Source: Saccharina japonica (Eukaryota; Sar; Phaeophyceae; Laminariales; Laminariaceae). From it: 64,000 bases of DNA. Below are positions 49,488 to 60,600 of this stretch, piece by piece. The notes under the pieces were generated by a model. It was not told where the DNA came from. It made no database searches and worked only from the letters and a program-made list of their open reading frames with translations. Made by a program: the position numbers and the translations under genes. Position 1 is the stretch's first letter. Each line of letters begins with the position of its first letter. The stretch is taken from contig MEHQ01003257.1 in assembly GCA_008828725.1 (NCBI GenBank), positions 124,001 through 188,000 on the forward strand. Reading direction: 5' to 3'.

Positions 49488-52114
49488 CTTGCGCCGACCA
49501 GTCGAGAGGCGGCCGCCCCCACGACTCTTGGACTCGAATTGCTTTGATATCCGCAAGAGGAAACACCCTATTTTTTATTTATTTATTTTTTGTAGTGGTG
49601 GTATACTCGCCGAGTCGGCGAAGCCATGGATGGAGCGATCGCCCGAGAGAACCGTTGGGCTCGAACGGGCGTTTTTGTTTTTTAGTAATGGTGGGACACC
49701 GGCCGAGGCGGCAAAACCATCATGGAACAACGGTCGCCCAAGAGGACGGTTGAGCTTGGTCGGCCGTTGTTTCCCCCTTGGCGAAAGGTGGATCAGCGGT
49801 CCAAATCGCGAACGGGAAAAAATAACATGTCTGGTATATTATGCTCGAAGTATATATATATATGTGTATGTATCTATATATGTATCTATGTATCTATGTA
49901 TCTACTTCGCTTCGAAGTATGTATGTATGTGTGCAAGTATGTATGTACGTATACATGTATGTATGTATGTATGTATGTATGTATACATTTATAGATGCCG
50001 CAGTGTTTTTGTTTCCGGGGTCCGTGTTGCGGTCGTGGTCACCCTCGCTCTGTTCTTGTTACTTACAGTTTTGCTGTTGGTTTACGTACTCGTCGTACGT
50101 ACGTAGCACCGAGCCGACCGACCGACCGGCCGACCGACCGACCGTGCCCCCTTCACGCAATACCCCGGACTGTTGGCCGTCTCCGTCGTAGTTCGGTTCT
50201 TGTACGTACGTACGTATGACCGACTCTGTTCTCGATCGGTGTACAGTATACTTCGTATCACACCTTATTTGTACAGATCAGATCATCGGTTATTCCCGCT
50301 TCATGATCTAGACGTTTCAAGGCAGATACCAGATATACCCTACCGATCATTGTATGATCTGTATGATCTGTATGATCTAGCTCACGCTGCCGGGTGGAGA
50401 TTAATCCGCACATGATCTACGTAGCGCGTATTTCCTCCGTTAGGTGTCTTTCTGCAGATCCTGCACAGTCTCTCACAACGGCAGGCGAGGAACTACTAGA
50501 TGATCTGGATCAGACAGATAAACATATACATAGATAGATAGATCATGATCTGCCCGAGGTGTGGTACATAGGTATAGAAGTGCCTTTCTTTTCTTTCCTT
50601 TTTTTGCACAACCCTGCTTGTGCGCGGCGTCGCTTTTTTTTTTTTTTGTTACCTCGCTGCTTCTGCCAGGCTTCAAGGGCCAGGCGCGCGTCATCCTTCC
50701 GCGAGCGACGTCGTGCTTCGAGTGCTCCCTGGACATGTTCCCCCCCCAGAAGGTCTTCCCGATGTGCACCATCGCGGAGACGCCCCGAATGCCCGAGCAC
50801 TGCATCAGCTACGCGATGCTGCTGCTGTGGCCGAAGGAGTTCCCAGGTGACCGAGGCTTTTTTTTTTCGAGGTGGTTTTCCTTGCCTTGATATAAGTTGG
50901 CACCCCTATTATGAGGGGCCCGGGTCATCAGAACCCACATCGGACCCAAGAACCAGGTACTGTATCCCCCCTAATGTTTAGACGCCATATTTGGTTCTGA
51001 ATTTTATGTGTGTTCCCCCCTGTAGTAGGATACGAGAAAAAGGTTGCCTCCCGCCCCCGCCCCCGCCTCTCCGTGGCGCCAGGAATGATAACAGCGTGTT
51101 TGGGCTGCCGATGCTGTTTTCGTGGTGAAAATGACCACGAGGAGCGTCAACATGTCGCGTCGATGTCGTGCCAGTCCTCTGTACCCCTGAAGCGGGGTAA
51201 CGACAGATACCAAAAACAAAAAATGCCCGCTCCTGTTCTCGTACGCAGTCGATTTTTTGTCCGCGATAACCATTCCGTCCCTCCCTCTGCCCCCCGGATT
51301 TCGCGTCTCCTCTGCCTCCCTCCCCCCCTTACCCCGCTCCCGCCCTCGAAAACACCAGGCAAAAAGTTGGACAACGATGATCCAGCCGACATGAAGGTAC
51401 CGCTGTACTTTTAGCTTTATATACTCTGTTTTTTTTCTTCTTGTTTGTTGGTGCGAATTATTGGTCTTTTGGGGTGTGCAAACGAAGCATCCGTCGCCTC
51501 CGCTCCTGGAGCGCGGTAGAACCGTTGTTTGTCTTTCTTCGGAAGAGGGGTGTATTTTTGCGTATCATAGAGTGCAATGAACCTCGCGCTTGCAGGAGTT
51601 TTAAGGGCGGAGGTATACATATATGTATGTACGTCCTCCCCACCACCGGGGCGCGTTGCTTATCACAATGGAGCCCATTCTATAGGGTAGCGGTAGCGGT
51701 CGGTCGGACGAATTGTGTGCGGTCGATGGGAATGCGCAAAATCGGCCGCACCTTGTTGCATCGCCGTGCTCCCCGCTGCCATCCTCCCACCTTGCTGGCA
51801 CACGCGCCTGCCGGTGGTCCATCCCGCCCGCGCGCCTGAGCGAGCTGACGCTGCTTTACACCGCGCTCAAAAACGCTGCGCTCGCTCAAGCAGCTTCTCG
51901 GCCGCTGCGGCGTGACGAATCGACGCCCAACGCCTTAAGATTAGCAAAAAGTTTCTTTGTAATATATGGAAACAACGTAATGAGCGCCCAAGTGTTGGAG
52001 GTGTCTCTATTAGGAGTAGGAACGGTGCTCCGTCTCGAAAGGGATGCGTGGTCAATGGTCAAATGACTAAGGCAAGCAACAAATGAGTACNNNNNNNNNN
52101 NNNNNNNNNNNNNN

Positions 52115-52150
<36 letters not shown>

Positions 52151-53679
52151 TACTCCTTTGTTGTTTCCCTCAGTCATTTTACTATTCACCACGCATCCCT
52201 TTCGAGACAGCGGGGGGGCGGGGGGAGACGCTGCTGTCAGGTTGCGCGCGCGCGTCCCTTCCCGTCCCCAATGCATCCCGTCCCACGCGTCCCGTTTCAC
52301 GTGTCTCACCCGTCCTACTCGCCCCGTCCCGCAGCGGTGCAGGTCGTGTGCGTGTGCATGTGCGTCGTGTCGCGTTTTCTTGTTTCGAATGAGGACGCGG
52401 TGGTGGCGGTGGCACGACTCCACCGTCCAAGGTTTTGGGGTGCTATGTACCGTTCGATAAGTACCCGTGGTAGTAGTATTGTAGTTGTCTGTCGATGGCC
52501 TCAACCGCACAGCCGTCCCCCGGGGACCTTGGACGGAGGTGGTCGAAAGTACTGACTGCCGTATTACTTGTACGTACGTATATACGTAGACGCATGCTAC
52601 GATAGCCTGCATGCAGGTGCACCGTGTTTTTGCCTTCTGAGGGTGGTCACTTGAGGAGCTCTATACTAATAGCAAGTCAAAAACTGATTTTGGAGGAAAA
52701 TAAAAGTGCAATATACCCGATCAACAATTTATCTAGCCTTAGGGCCCGTATTAACGAAGAAGAAAAAAAATCAATTTGGAAAAAAAAAAAATCAAATCCA
52801 CTTTTCATTGGTCAACACACGCACCAGCACCAAATATTAGGATCTTGGGGCATAATAGTTGGTGCTGGTGCGTGTGTTGACCAATGAAAGGTGAATTTGA
52901 ATTTTATTTTTTTCCAAATTGAATTTATTGTGTACTCGTTAATATGGGCCCTAAGGGCCCGTTTTAACGAAGCACAAAAAAAATCAATTTGGAAAAAAAA
53001 AAAAATCGAATCCGCTTTTCATTGGTCAGAACCCGCACCACCACCCAAGATTATACCCCAAGATCCTAATATTTGGTGCTGGTGCGTGTGTTGACCAATG
53101 AAAAGCGAATTTGAATTTTTATTTTTCCAAATTGAATTTATTTTATACTCGTTAATATGGGCCCTAAGTATAAAAAATGAAAAACAGTTGAACGCAAGAA
53201 TGAAAGACCGACGATGTTGGGTTAAGGCGCCCCGGCTTTCAGAATTATGTTCAGCCTAAATTTGTTATACCTCTCGTGCCGTAGCACGCGTCACGTACGT
53301 ACGCACGTATACTACGTACGTACGTATGCGCTCGTCCCAGCAGCACGCCATCTAGCGGTGGTTATCGGTTCTTCTGATGGTGCTCCCTCTCGCCGTCTTC
53401 CGCTTCTCGCTCGCTCGCCCGCTCTCGCGTGCGCGCGTGCGGTTGGCAGGTACAACGGCATGGAGGGTACTCATGGCTCGACCATGGTAGTAGACAAGAA
53501 GGAAGACTGTCTGGTGTGCGGGGCGTCCCAGCGAACGGTGGAGGTCGACCCGGCCGAGACCCTCGCCTACCTGGTGGAGAAATTGTGAGCTTGTCTGCGA
53601 CGTTTTTTTTTTTTCTGTTTGTGGTTGTGCCTGCTGGCTACGTATGTTGTTTGTATTTCTGCCTTTCGGCCTGTATTTG

Positions 53680-53728
<49 letters not shown>

Positions 53729-53731
53729 GCC

Positions 53732-53804
<73 letters not shown>

Positions 53805-53807
53805 GCC

Positions 53808-53871
<64 letters not shown>

Positions 53872-54913
53872 GGTATGTCTCTGTCTGTCTGTCTGTCTAT
53901 CTGTCGGTATGTCTCTGTCTGTCTGTCTGTCTACCTCTGTCTGCCCGTGTTACTGTCTATCTGTCGTTTTTTCTCTCTCTCTCTCTTTCTGCCTGTCCAC
54001 TTTCTTGCTAGTCTTCCTGGTTTTCTGTCTGCCTTCGTGGTTTTATTTCTGTAGTTTGTCCTTCAATCATTCGTTTCAACCGCACTTGACCCTGTCGTGC
54101 AGTGCACCAGCGAAACCGCGCGTACTTCGATCGTCCACAGCCTCGCGCTGTTTGTGGGGGTCCATGTGTGGATATTGCTCCCGAGATGAGAGGATGCGGA
54201 CGGTGTTGTTTTTTTTTTGTCGTGTTTCGCCTCGTCTTCACCGCGAGGCGAGGCGAGACGAAACGCAGAAAGACGCATCCCGCACGTTCGGGCGTATGTA
54301 GCTCGATATACGTATACATATACTAAGCACATTCCTCTTGCTGTGGCACCGTATGTATGTACTACGGGGGACCATAGTAAATAGGACCAAATATTGCAGT
54401 AAAAATGGGAAATATATATTATTAATATTAATAGTAGGTTTTTGTGTTTATCTTAGGTTGTATTTACTATGGTCCCCCGTAATAGCTGCTTCGACCCCCC
54501 CCCCGCTCGCTGTTTTTCACCATTTTCCCCTCTTACTCTCCTTGAGAGCATCCAGCCGGGTAATATGCACACGGTATATAGTTGCCATTTTTTCCACACG
54601 GTATAGTATCAGCCACAGACAGTTTTGCTCACGCAATGAACCCCGCCCCCGTTTCTGCTTGTCCCTCTCTCTCTTTCTCTCCGTTATCGTGTGCTTTTGT
54701 TTTTCCTCCTCCAGGGGGCTGAAGGACCCGTCGCTAACGCGGCCGGGACTGGTGCTGTACATGCCCAACCCCCCCGCCCTTCGCAAGCAGACAGCGGGAA
54801 ACCTCAAGAAGCCGTTGGGGGAGTTGTGCTCGGATGGAGACAAGCTCACCGTCGGCGAGAGATTTTGGGCCGCGAATCGCTCGCTTGAAGTGATCGTTCG
54901 CTTTTCGAAATAG
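43179..54913 (+). CDS. UBA3: NEDD8-activating enzyme E1 catalytic subunit (disrupted/incomplete in this sequence)
   Basis: UBA3 with its APPBP1/NAE1 partner adenylates NEDD8 and passes it from a catalytic Cys to the E2 UBC12, feeding cullin neddylation. Exons seen: 43179-43438 (RWRALEKLV, typical N-terminus), 45543-45695 ([10 protein letters not shown] and [13 protein letters not shown]), 46173-46314 ([14 protein letters not shown]), 49232-49373 ([24 protein letters not shown]), 50670-50846 (zinc pair CFEC, catalytic Cys in [16 protein letters not shown]), 51359-51396, 53450-53584 (second zinc pair CLVC) and 54715-54913 (C-terminal ubiquitin-fold, E2-binding; stop at 54911). Two faults: exon 2 has a net +1 frameshift just after GAGGLG, and the exon for the usual GVTY-TQGVVK-IIPAIASTNA segment is absent. 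Exon 51396 ends in phase 0 while 53450 begins by finishing a codon, so an exon is missing; a 24-N gap lies between. The 5' end is uncertain: 43179 follows a good acceptor, and the first in-frame ATG is 43214. Confidence 0.92.
43625..43765. repeat. CTG microsatellite
   Basis: Imperfect CTG/TTG array in UBA3 intron 1. Confidence 0.9.
44075..44372 (-). repeat. ~180-bp dispersed repeat, split
   Basis: Reverse copy of the 9150-9325 family, with the palindromic TTAA-flanked MITE 44176-44272 inside it. Confidence 0.75.
44176..44272. mobile_element. piggyBac-like MITE, near-perfect palindrome
   Basis: TTAA on both sides; terminal repeats of about 34 bp starting CCCTTTTAGAACTGCAGTCC with one mismatch. 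It is inserted in a copy of the ~180-bp dispersed repeat (reverse copy around 44075-44372), whose uninterrupted versions at 9150-9325 and 25093-25272 show the site without it. In UBA3 intron 1. Confidence 0.8.
47712..48218. mobile_element. 507-bp MITE with long inverted ends, hAT-like duplication
   Basis: Terminal inverted repeats of at least 45 bp (start GCTGTTTTCTTAAGGAAG) and 8-bp duplication TTTTTTAG at 47704-47711 and 48219-48226. The surrounding repeat is also present at about 39005-39161, where the junction is unoccupied. No transposase frame. In UBA3 intron 3. Confidence 0.85.
49424..49487. repeat. Poly-G run of about 64 bases
   Basis: Uninterrupted G tract 50 nt after the UBA3 exon 4 donor, on the sense strand. 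Confidence 0.95.
49840..49990. repeat. GTAT-rich microsatellite
   Basis: TATA then GTAT/CTAT units, in UBA3 intron 4. Confidence 0.9.
50237..50545 (+). repeat. ~300-bp dispersed repeat rich in GATC words
   Basis: Shares CTCACAACGGCAGGCGAGGA, GCAGATCCTGC and ATCATGATCTG with 56625-56945 in the same order. In UBA3 intron 4. Confidence 0.65.
51930..52215. repeat. Two family B repeats in inverted orientation around the assembly gap
   Basis: A reverse copy ends at ACAAATGAGTAC (52090). The Ns follow, then a long G run and a forward copy with GATACTCCTTTGTTG and CATCCCTTTCGAGACAG. The inverted arrangement and poly-G explain why assembly stopped here. Confidence 0.75.
52091..52114. other. Assembly gap (24 N)
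   Basis: Placeholder Ns inside UBA3, where an expected exon is absent. The true gap size is unknown. Confidence 0.95.
52738..53168. mobile_element. Two tandem foldback elements sharing a terminus
   Basis: Each ~215-bp unit is nearly a full palindrome: TTAGGGCCCGTATTAACGA, AATCAATTTGGAAAAAA and TTTTCATTGGTCA stretches are mirrored around a GGTGCTGGTGCGTGTGTTG centre. Units 52738-52960 and 52949-53168 overlap at GGGCCCTAAGGGCCC, so they share one end. In UBA3, between the gap and exon 53450. Confidence 0.75.
53679..53940. repeat. CTGT microsatellite
   Basis: About 60 imperfect CTGT units in the last UBA3 intron; source of CLSV shadow frames. Confidence 0.95.
54363..54481. mobile_element. MITE, CCATAGTAAATA family
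   Basis: Best preserved copy: TACGGGGGACCATAGTAAAT on the left is mirrored by ATTTACTATGGTCCCCCGTA on the right. It is in the last intron of UBA3, about 230 bp before the final exon. Confidence 0.75.
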
Positions 54914-55512
54914 GAACGATTTATTTTCTTTCTTGTATTTTGTCTTTTTGCTCCGGTTCTTGAACGTGTACTTTTATTTGATCGAGATACAGGGCAGGTA
55001 CGTATCATAGCACGAGTGGGAGATGGGGGGGAGGGGGCACAGAACCTCGGGGTCGGATTCGCTTTGGGCTGCTGTGGAGGGGCGAAGTTGGGTGGCTGGT
55101 GGTCGGTGTGGGGTGCATTTTAGTTTTGATCCGTGGTCGACTGGTGGTGATGGATTTTCATCGCTGTCGATCCCCCCCCACACGCACACGTTCCGACGCC
55201 GTTCTGCCTCGTGTCTGTTTTCGCGGTGCGATGTATCGCCCTCTATATACGAGGACAAAGTTGAAGTTGTATTATTGTTCTGAACAAAAGCCCATCGTAG
55301 TTTTTGTTATTTTCACATGTGGTGTGTATAATCTAAATATATACCTGGTACAGCTGTACTACTGTACATCATGCTGTGTCATCTGTACCCTTTTGTCGTC
55401 CATCCTCAGATATATGCCATCGATGATGTAGTATGTGTCGTGAGGTGGGAGGGGGGGGGTAGAAAACATGTACCAAACATAAAAAACGTCGTCTTTTCAA
55501 TTCTTGCAGATA

Positions 55513-55966
55513 TCCCCCCCCCCAACCAGGGTGCCGTTTTTTTTTGTTATTTTTTTTGGCGGTCACCAAAGCTGGCGGTCGAGTAGATCATTTGTGCGGG
55601 GTGGAGAACCTTTGTTCCGCACAAGGGGAATGGTCGTATCACGTAGTGTTAATATGGTAAGGCGTCCGCGAGGCAGTTACATAGTAAAACCCATTGCTGT
55701 CTCCGGAAGTGGCCACACCAGAAATTAAATTAACTCATTGAAGCTGTCGTCCATATGCAAGTCCGCCTCAGAGGCGGTTCTTAGCAGGATGCAGCTCACC
55801 CTCCATGCGACTCGCCCAATACCCCACGGCGTTTCGCGCTTGGTGCAAGCAATGTCTGCCTGGTTGGTGAAAACCCAACGCGCTCCGTTCCGGCATTGTA
55901 GGGATGCGAGGGTCTATGGTCATATGACTACGGCCGTGCACAACATGAGTACACCCCCCCCCCAAT
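55513..55966 (-). repeat. Family A repeat, full copy
   Basis: Inverted relative to 19280-19792 and nearly identical over its length. It ends at C runs on both sides. Lies just downstream of UBA3. Confidence 0.85.
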
Positions 55967-56624
55967 CCCGCAAATTATTCTGCCAAATGTGCCCTTGCTG
56001 TGCAACTCTTTGAGTTAGTTCACTGCTATACCACGGCTTTTGAGACCCACCCCCTTTACCACCATAAATAGTGTAGTAGCCGTCTTTGGCTTCTCTGGGT
56101 ATCTCTGGTCTGTCTGGTGGAATCGAATTCGGATCGTCGTTTTTGCCTCCCGCTTTCCAACCCCCATGCCGACAGCAGGGGGCGAAATCAAGTTGTCGGT
56201 AGTAGAAATTATGAATCATGTTGTATCTTGAAGGCCATAGTATGCGCCATGAAGTATGTACACGCAACGCAAGCTGCCCAGGGCGGGGGTGTGGAGCTAT
56301 CCTTCGTTGCTTGCACACGGGGCCAAAAAAGGACCAGTATCTCGCGGTCCTCCTGCTTGGCTCATCGTTGCTGGTGTGTACGTCTGGCGATCATGCATGT
56401 TTCCATCCTACTAAACCCAAAGTCGCGGAAATATACTCCTGCCTCCTGACGTGAACAAATTCTTCTACCAAAACCTGCGGGCCCGATACCCTCAGGTTGT
56501 CCTAGAGACCCCCGACTACTTGCTATACCCGGGTATCTGTTTGGCATGTAACAACACGCGGTGATCATCGTAAAGAAGACCACATTGATTGATTGACTCG
56601 GAGGGATCGGGATGGGGAAAAGTC

Positions 56625-56945
56625 CACATCTCGGCCAGATCATCGATTCCCACTCCCTGCGAATTTGTAGTAGATCTCTCAAGGCAGATAGATGTGTCCG
56701 CTATTAATATCTTCTTGTACGATCTAATAGCTCATGTTGTGGGTGGGACCTGCAGAATCTGTACGATCTATCTAGCACATGTTTCCTACAGTACATAGTA
56801 GTAGGTTGGATCCGTACTACCTCGTACAGCAGTACGAGTATGCAGATCCTGCTCATCAACCTCTCACAACGGCAGGCAGGCGAGGAACTGAATGATCTAC
56901 GTACAGATACGACGTAGATGAGATATAAATCATGATCTGTCATCA
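56625..56945 (+). repeat. ~300-bp dispersed repeat rich in GATC words
   Basis: Second copy of 50237-50545, in the UBA3/AT-hook gene interval. Confidence 0.65.
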
Positions 56946-57074
56946 GAGGTGTGAAAAAGTCGTCTGGGTGTCGCTGGGTGTGAGAATAATGCTATGTTAG
57001 CGTTGTGGCGGGGGATGCCTCTTTCGCCTCTTTCGTTACAGCCTCTAGACTCCCATGAGTTAACCACATATCAA

Positions 57075-57166
57075 TGGGATCCTCCGCAGAAGCGCACAGC
57101 TTCAATTAGACAGGATTGTAATGGGATCCTCCGCAGAAGCGCACAGCTTCAATTAGACAGGATTGT
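57075..57166 (+). repeat. 47-bp tandem duplication
   Basis: Two perfect units starting AATGGGATCCTCCGCAGAAG, about 500 bp upstream of the AT-hook-like gene start. Confidence 0.9.
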
Positions 57167-57678
57167 TAGTGTGAAGATATCGTATAGACAAACAAGCGTA
57201 CCCGGTACGAACTCACAAGTCACGACGACCGATTGTTTGTTTTCATCAGGATTCAGGATTCACAACAGGAAAGCAGGAGCATTTCACGTACGTACACGCA
57301 GATTCTCCACTGGTGTGCTATATACATGCGGGTGGACGATCGCCCATTTTGCATCACGGCAGCGCCGTGTTCAGCAACCAGGCGGTCACCAAGGGCAGTG
57401 CCGGGCACACCCACGTGAGGTGGTTCGACTTGGGTGGCCCTGAACACTCCCACGCATGAGCAACTCTCGAAGGGGGGAGGTTTGCCAAACAACCCCTAAA
57501 GATAACGCTTATTCAATTCTGGAAACACTGCTATTGACCAAAAAACGTACGTTGAGAGCACCGCGCCCGGCACGACTTCTGCCCGCGGTGGGGTGTAAAC
57601 ATTTCGCTTCTTCTGGGGCGCTAGCTGCGTGTGGGGGTTCTTACTGTTGGTGGCTTCGAGAGCGAAAGTCGGCGATAA

Positions 57679-60600
57679 ATGGAGGGAAATAAGAGTGTGC
57701 ATCAGCGGGATGGTGCCAGCAAGGAAGCAGAAGAAGGTGTTGCTGGGGGTTCAGCGTTGGCGAGGTGTTCCAGCTTCAAGCAGGGAGACCGTGTGATCGT
57801 GGTGGGGCGAGACGCCGAGGGGGCGAAGACGTTCCGCACGGCGACGATTGCCACGGTGAGAGGCAATTCAGCCCCTTGGTCGTGGTGGGGACAACCTTGG
57901 GGGGCACGCCGATGTTCCGTTGCTTTGCTTGCGCTTGCTGTATGTATGCTTCGAGAGAAGAAGGTGCTGCCCGTGATGAGACGGTTTGATTTCGTAGCAT
58001 TTCACCGCGTGTACCTTCTTGTGCCGATCAAGGGTGTGGGTAGCCTGGAAAGGAAAGTCATGTTTGAAGGCCCAACCCCTTGCACTCAGATACGAGGCCC
58101 TGCACCACCTGCAGGCCTCCGCATTGCGTCCCTGTCGGGGATCAATCGCTCGCGTTTGCATCGTGATCGTTGGTTCATGGCGCAATACAATCGCGACTCG
58201 TTGAGTCGTCACTCTGTCACCCAGGAAAAATTAACGCGTTCATGACAGGCGCCGGGGGTCTAGTTCGAAAAAAACGGGGTGCCGACCCAAAGGCCGCCAG
58301 TTTTGCGCCTCGCGAAGCGCTGACCCCGGTCGTCGGTCTGGTGCGCTGGCCGGCCACGACGGGTCAGGGTGTAAGCCGGGCTGGCTGTGCCAAGTCGTGG
58401 CCATGTTTGGAGCAGGCGCGTAGTCGTCCGCCGCTACATAATCTACTGATCGAAACTTTCGAATCCATGTGTTTTTTTGTTATTCGTAAGAATTGTCGAA
58501 ACTGCTGTAGGCGATTTTCGATTTTCTCTGCCAGCGAGCCAGCGGGAGACTTGCACGCGAGTATTCATCATGTGACGCACGCTGTCAACGATAATAATAT
58601 TGCTCGTGGTTGGAAATAAGAAATAAGAAATCAGGAGATCCGAGGGGTGCTTTTAGTGGTGGTTGTGATGCTGGTAGCTGGTGCTTTCGCTTTGCCGATT
58701 GCCGAATCGACTCACCATATCATGAATTCCGGCACAGAACATGAAAAAGTGAGTCACTATTATTTACTCGTATAAGGGTCGTTCTTATCGAGCAACTTTT
58801 TTCCAAAATTTCCAAATAAATTTTCCAAAAAAAATAGGAAAATCGAGAAAAAACAGGATATATTTGGAAATTTGGAATTTTTACAGAGGGCAAAATATGC
58901 TTCGCATTCCAAAATTTGGAAATTATTTTTGGAAAATATGGAAGTCCTAAAAATTGCGCGAAAAATTTATTTGGAATTTTTGGAAAAAAGTTGCTCGATA
59001 AGAACGACCCTAAGAAAATAGTCTACGTGCCAGCCGCACCATTCGTGTGCAGCCAGTCTCATGTGTGTGAGTAGCCTCCAGCATACCTGGTACATCGTTC
59101 GGTAAATCGATGGAAGGTCGAGCCGTGCCCTGCTGCTCGTGCACGCTCGCTCCTCCCATTGCTTCTTCTCCTCGGCGCACAGCGGTCGTCCGCTCGGTTG
59201 GCAATCCTTCCGGAGTGACGACACACACACAGAACATGAAGCGAGTCACTATTATTTATAGATAGAACATAGTCTACACGCCAGTTGTGTCTATAACAGC
59301 AGTCCATGTATATATGTGTGTGTCACTGAGTAGTGACTACGAGTAGCGTCCCGCCGGTAAATCGGTGGAATATCGAGCCCTGCTGCTGCTCGCGCATGCT
59401 CGCTTCTCCCATTGGTTCTTCTACTGGGCGCACACCGGTCGCCCGCTCCGATGGCAATCCCTCCGGAGGGAGTGACGATCGCCTAGACAGGCGGCGTCGT
59501 GGGGTATGCTATCAGTTGTCTGAGCTTTTCCGGTTTGTACTTTTAATACGTGCAGCAGCAGTAAGTTACAAGCAGTTTTTTCTAAGGTTAAAACCTGGTA
59601 TATCATACCTGGTACCTGGTACCGGTACGTAGTATGAAGTACGCAGCATGTAGACTAAGAAGCAGAATGAAGCGCAGAACGCGCCGTAAGAAACTGGTCA
59701 CCTTACTATTAATAGCAGTTATCAATAGTCGGTGTTCTTATCTACCAGGTATTCATTATAATACGAATTCGTTTTCTCTGGAGCCTGGCGTTTTCACTTG
59801 CTCCGTTTGTCGCCTGGAGACCACCGTCAGTATTTATTCGCCACTCGCCACGTATGTTACCCGCCGATGCTTCTGGTCGGCCGCCCTCCGCCGGTTCGGC
59901 TCGGCGATAGGTGACACCCGATCCATTTGTATGGATATTTTTTCATTATTAATTCGTACGAGGCACACCTATTATATTAAAAAAAACAAAAAAAAACATT
60001 ATATATACATATGAGTATACGTATCCTTATAATACCTGATACCAGGTACCTGGTAATATTTACCAGGTATCGTGAGGTATCTAGTATTTACCAGGTATCA
60101 TAACAGGTACCCGAAGGGTTGTACGCATGGATATACGAGGTTATACGGTATGAAAATGCATACATACTCGTATATATAATACGTACCTCGTACTCGTGCG
60201 TTTACATCATAAACCCTCGTGCAGAGTACCAGTCAGCATCGCTCAATCATGTCACAAGTTCGATTCTCGATGCCGAGACCGCCAACACGATTTTCACTGT
60301 TCAGGCACTACAGGACACCACACGCCACACGGCCCGACGCGAGTCTCTCGAAGCCTGCGGCTCGCACGTATGATATGATACTGCTATATCGTAGCGTCGC
60401 CAAAAAACACCGCGCGAAAAACGCCGTCGTAGGTCGTAGGTTGCGTTTTTTCGATGAAACGGTCGACGGGCGTACCGGTAGAGAACGTTGAACGAACGCT
60501 TCACTGAACGGCCCGATACGCGGAGGATGGAAACCATCGGCCGTCTACCGTATACATGGCTGTTTTAGATTTTACAATAGGAGGGCAGCTTACCAACTAC

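Larger units (their letters stand above)
54914..57678. other. Intergenic between UBA3 and the AT-hook-like gene
   Basis: Holds the inverted family A repeat, the GATC-rich repeat and the 47-bp tandem duplication. No coding exon supported. Confidence 0.6.

Noticed and set aside
52083..52460. Frames running through the N gap
   Set aside because: Artefacts of translating Ns and a G run.
53429..54301. Long Cys/Leu/Ser/Val frames over the CTGT array
   Set aside because: Pure microsatellite translation; overlaps the genuine UBA3 exon in another frame.
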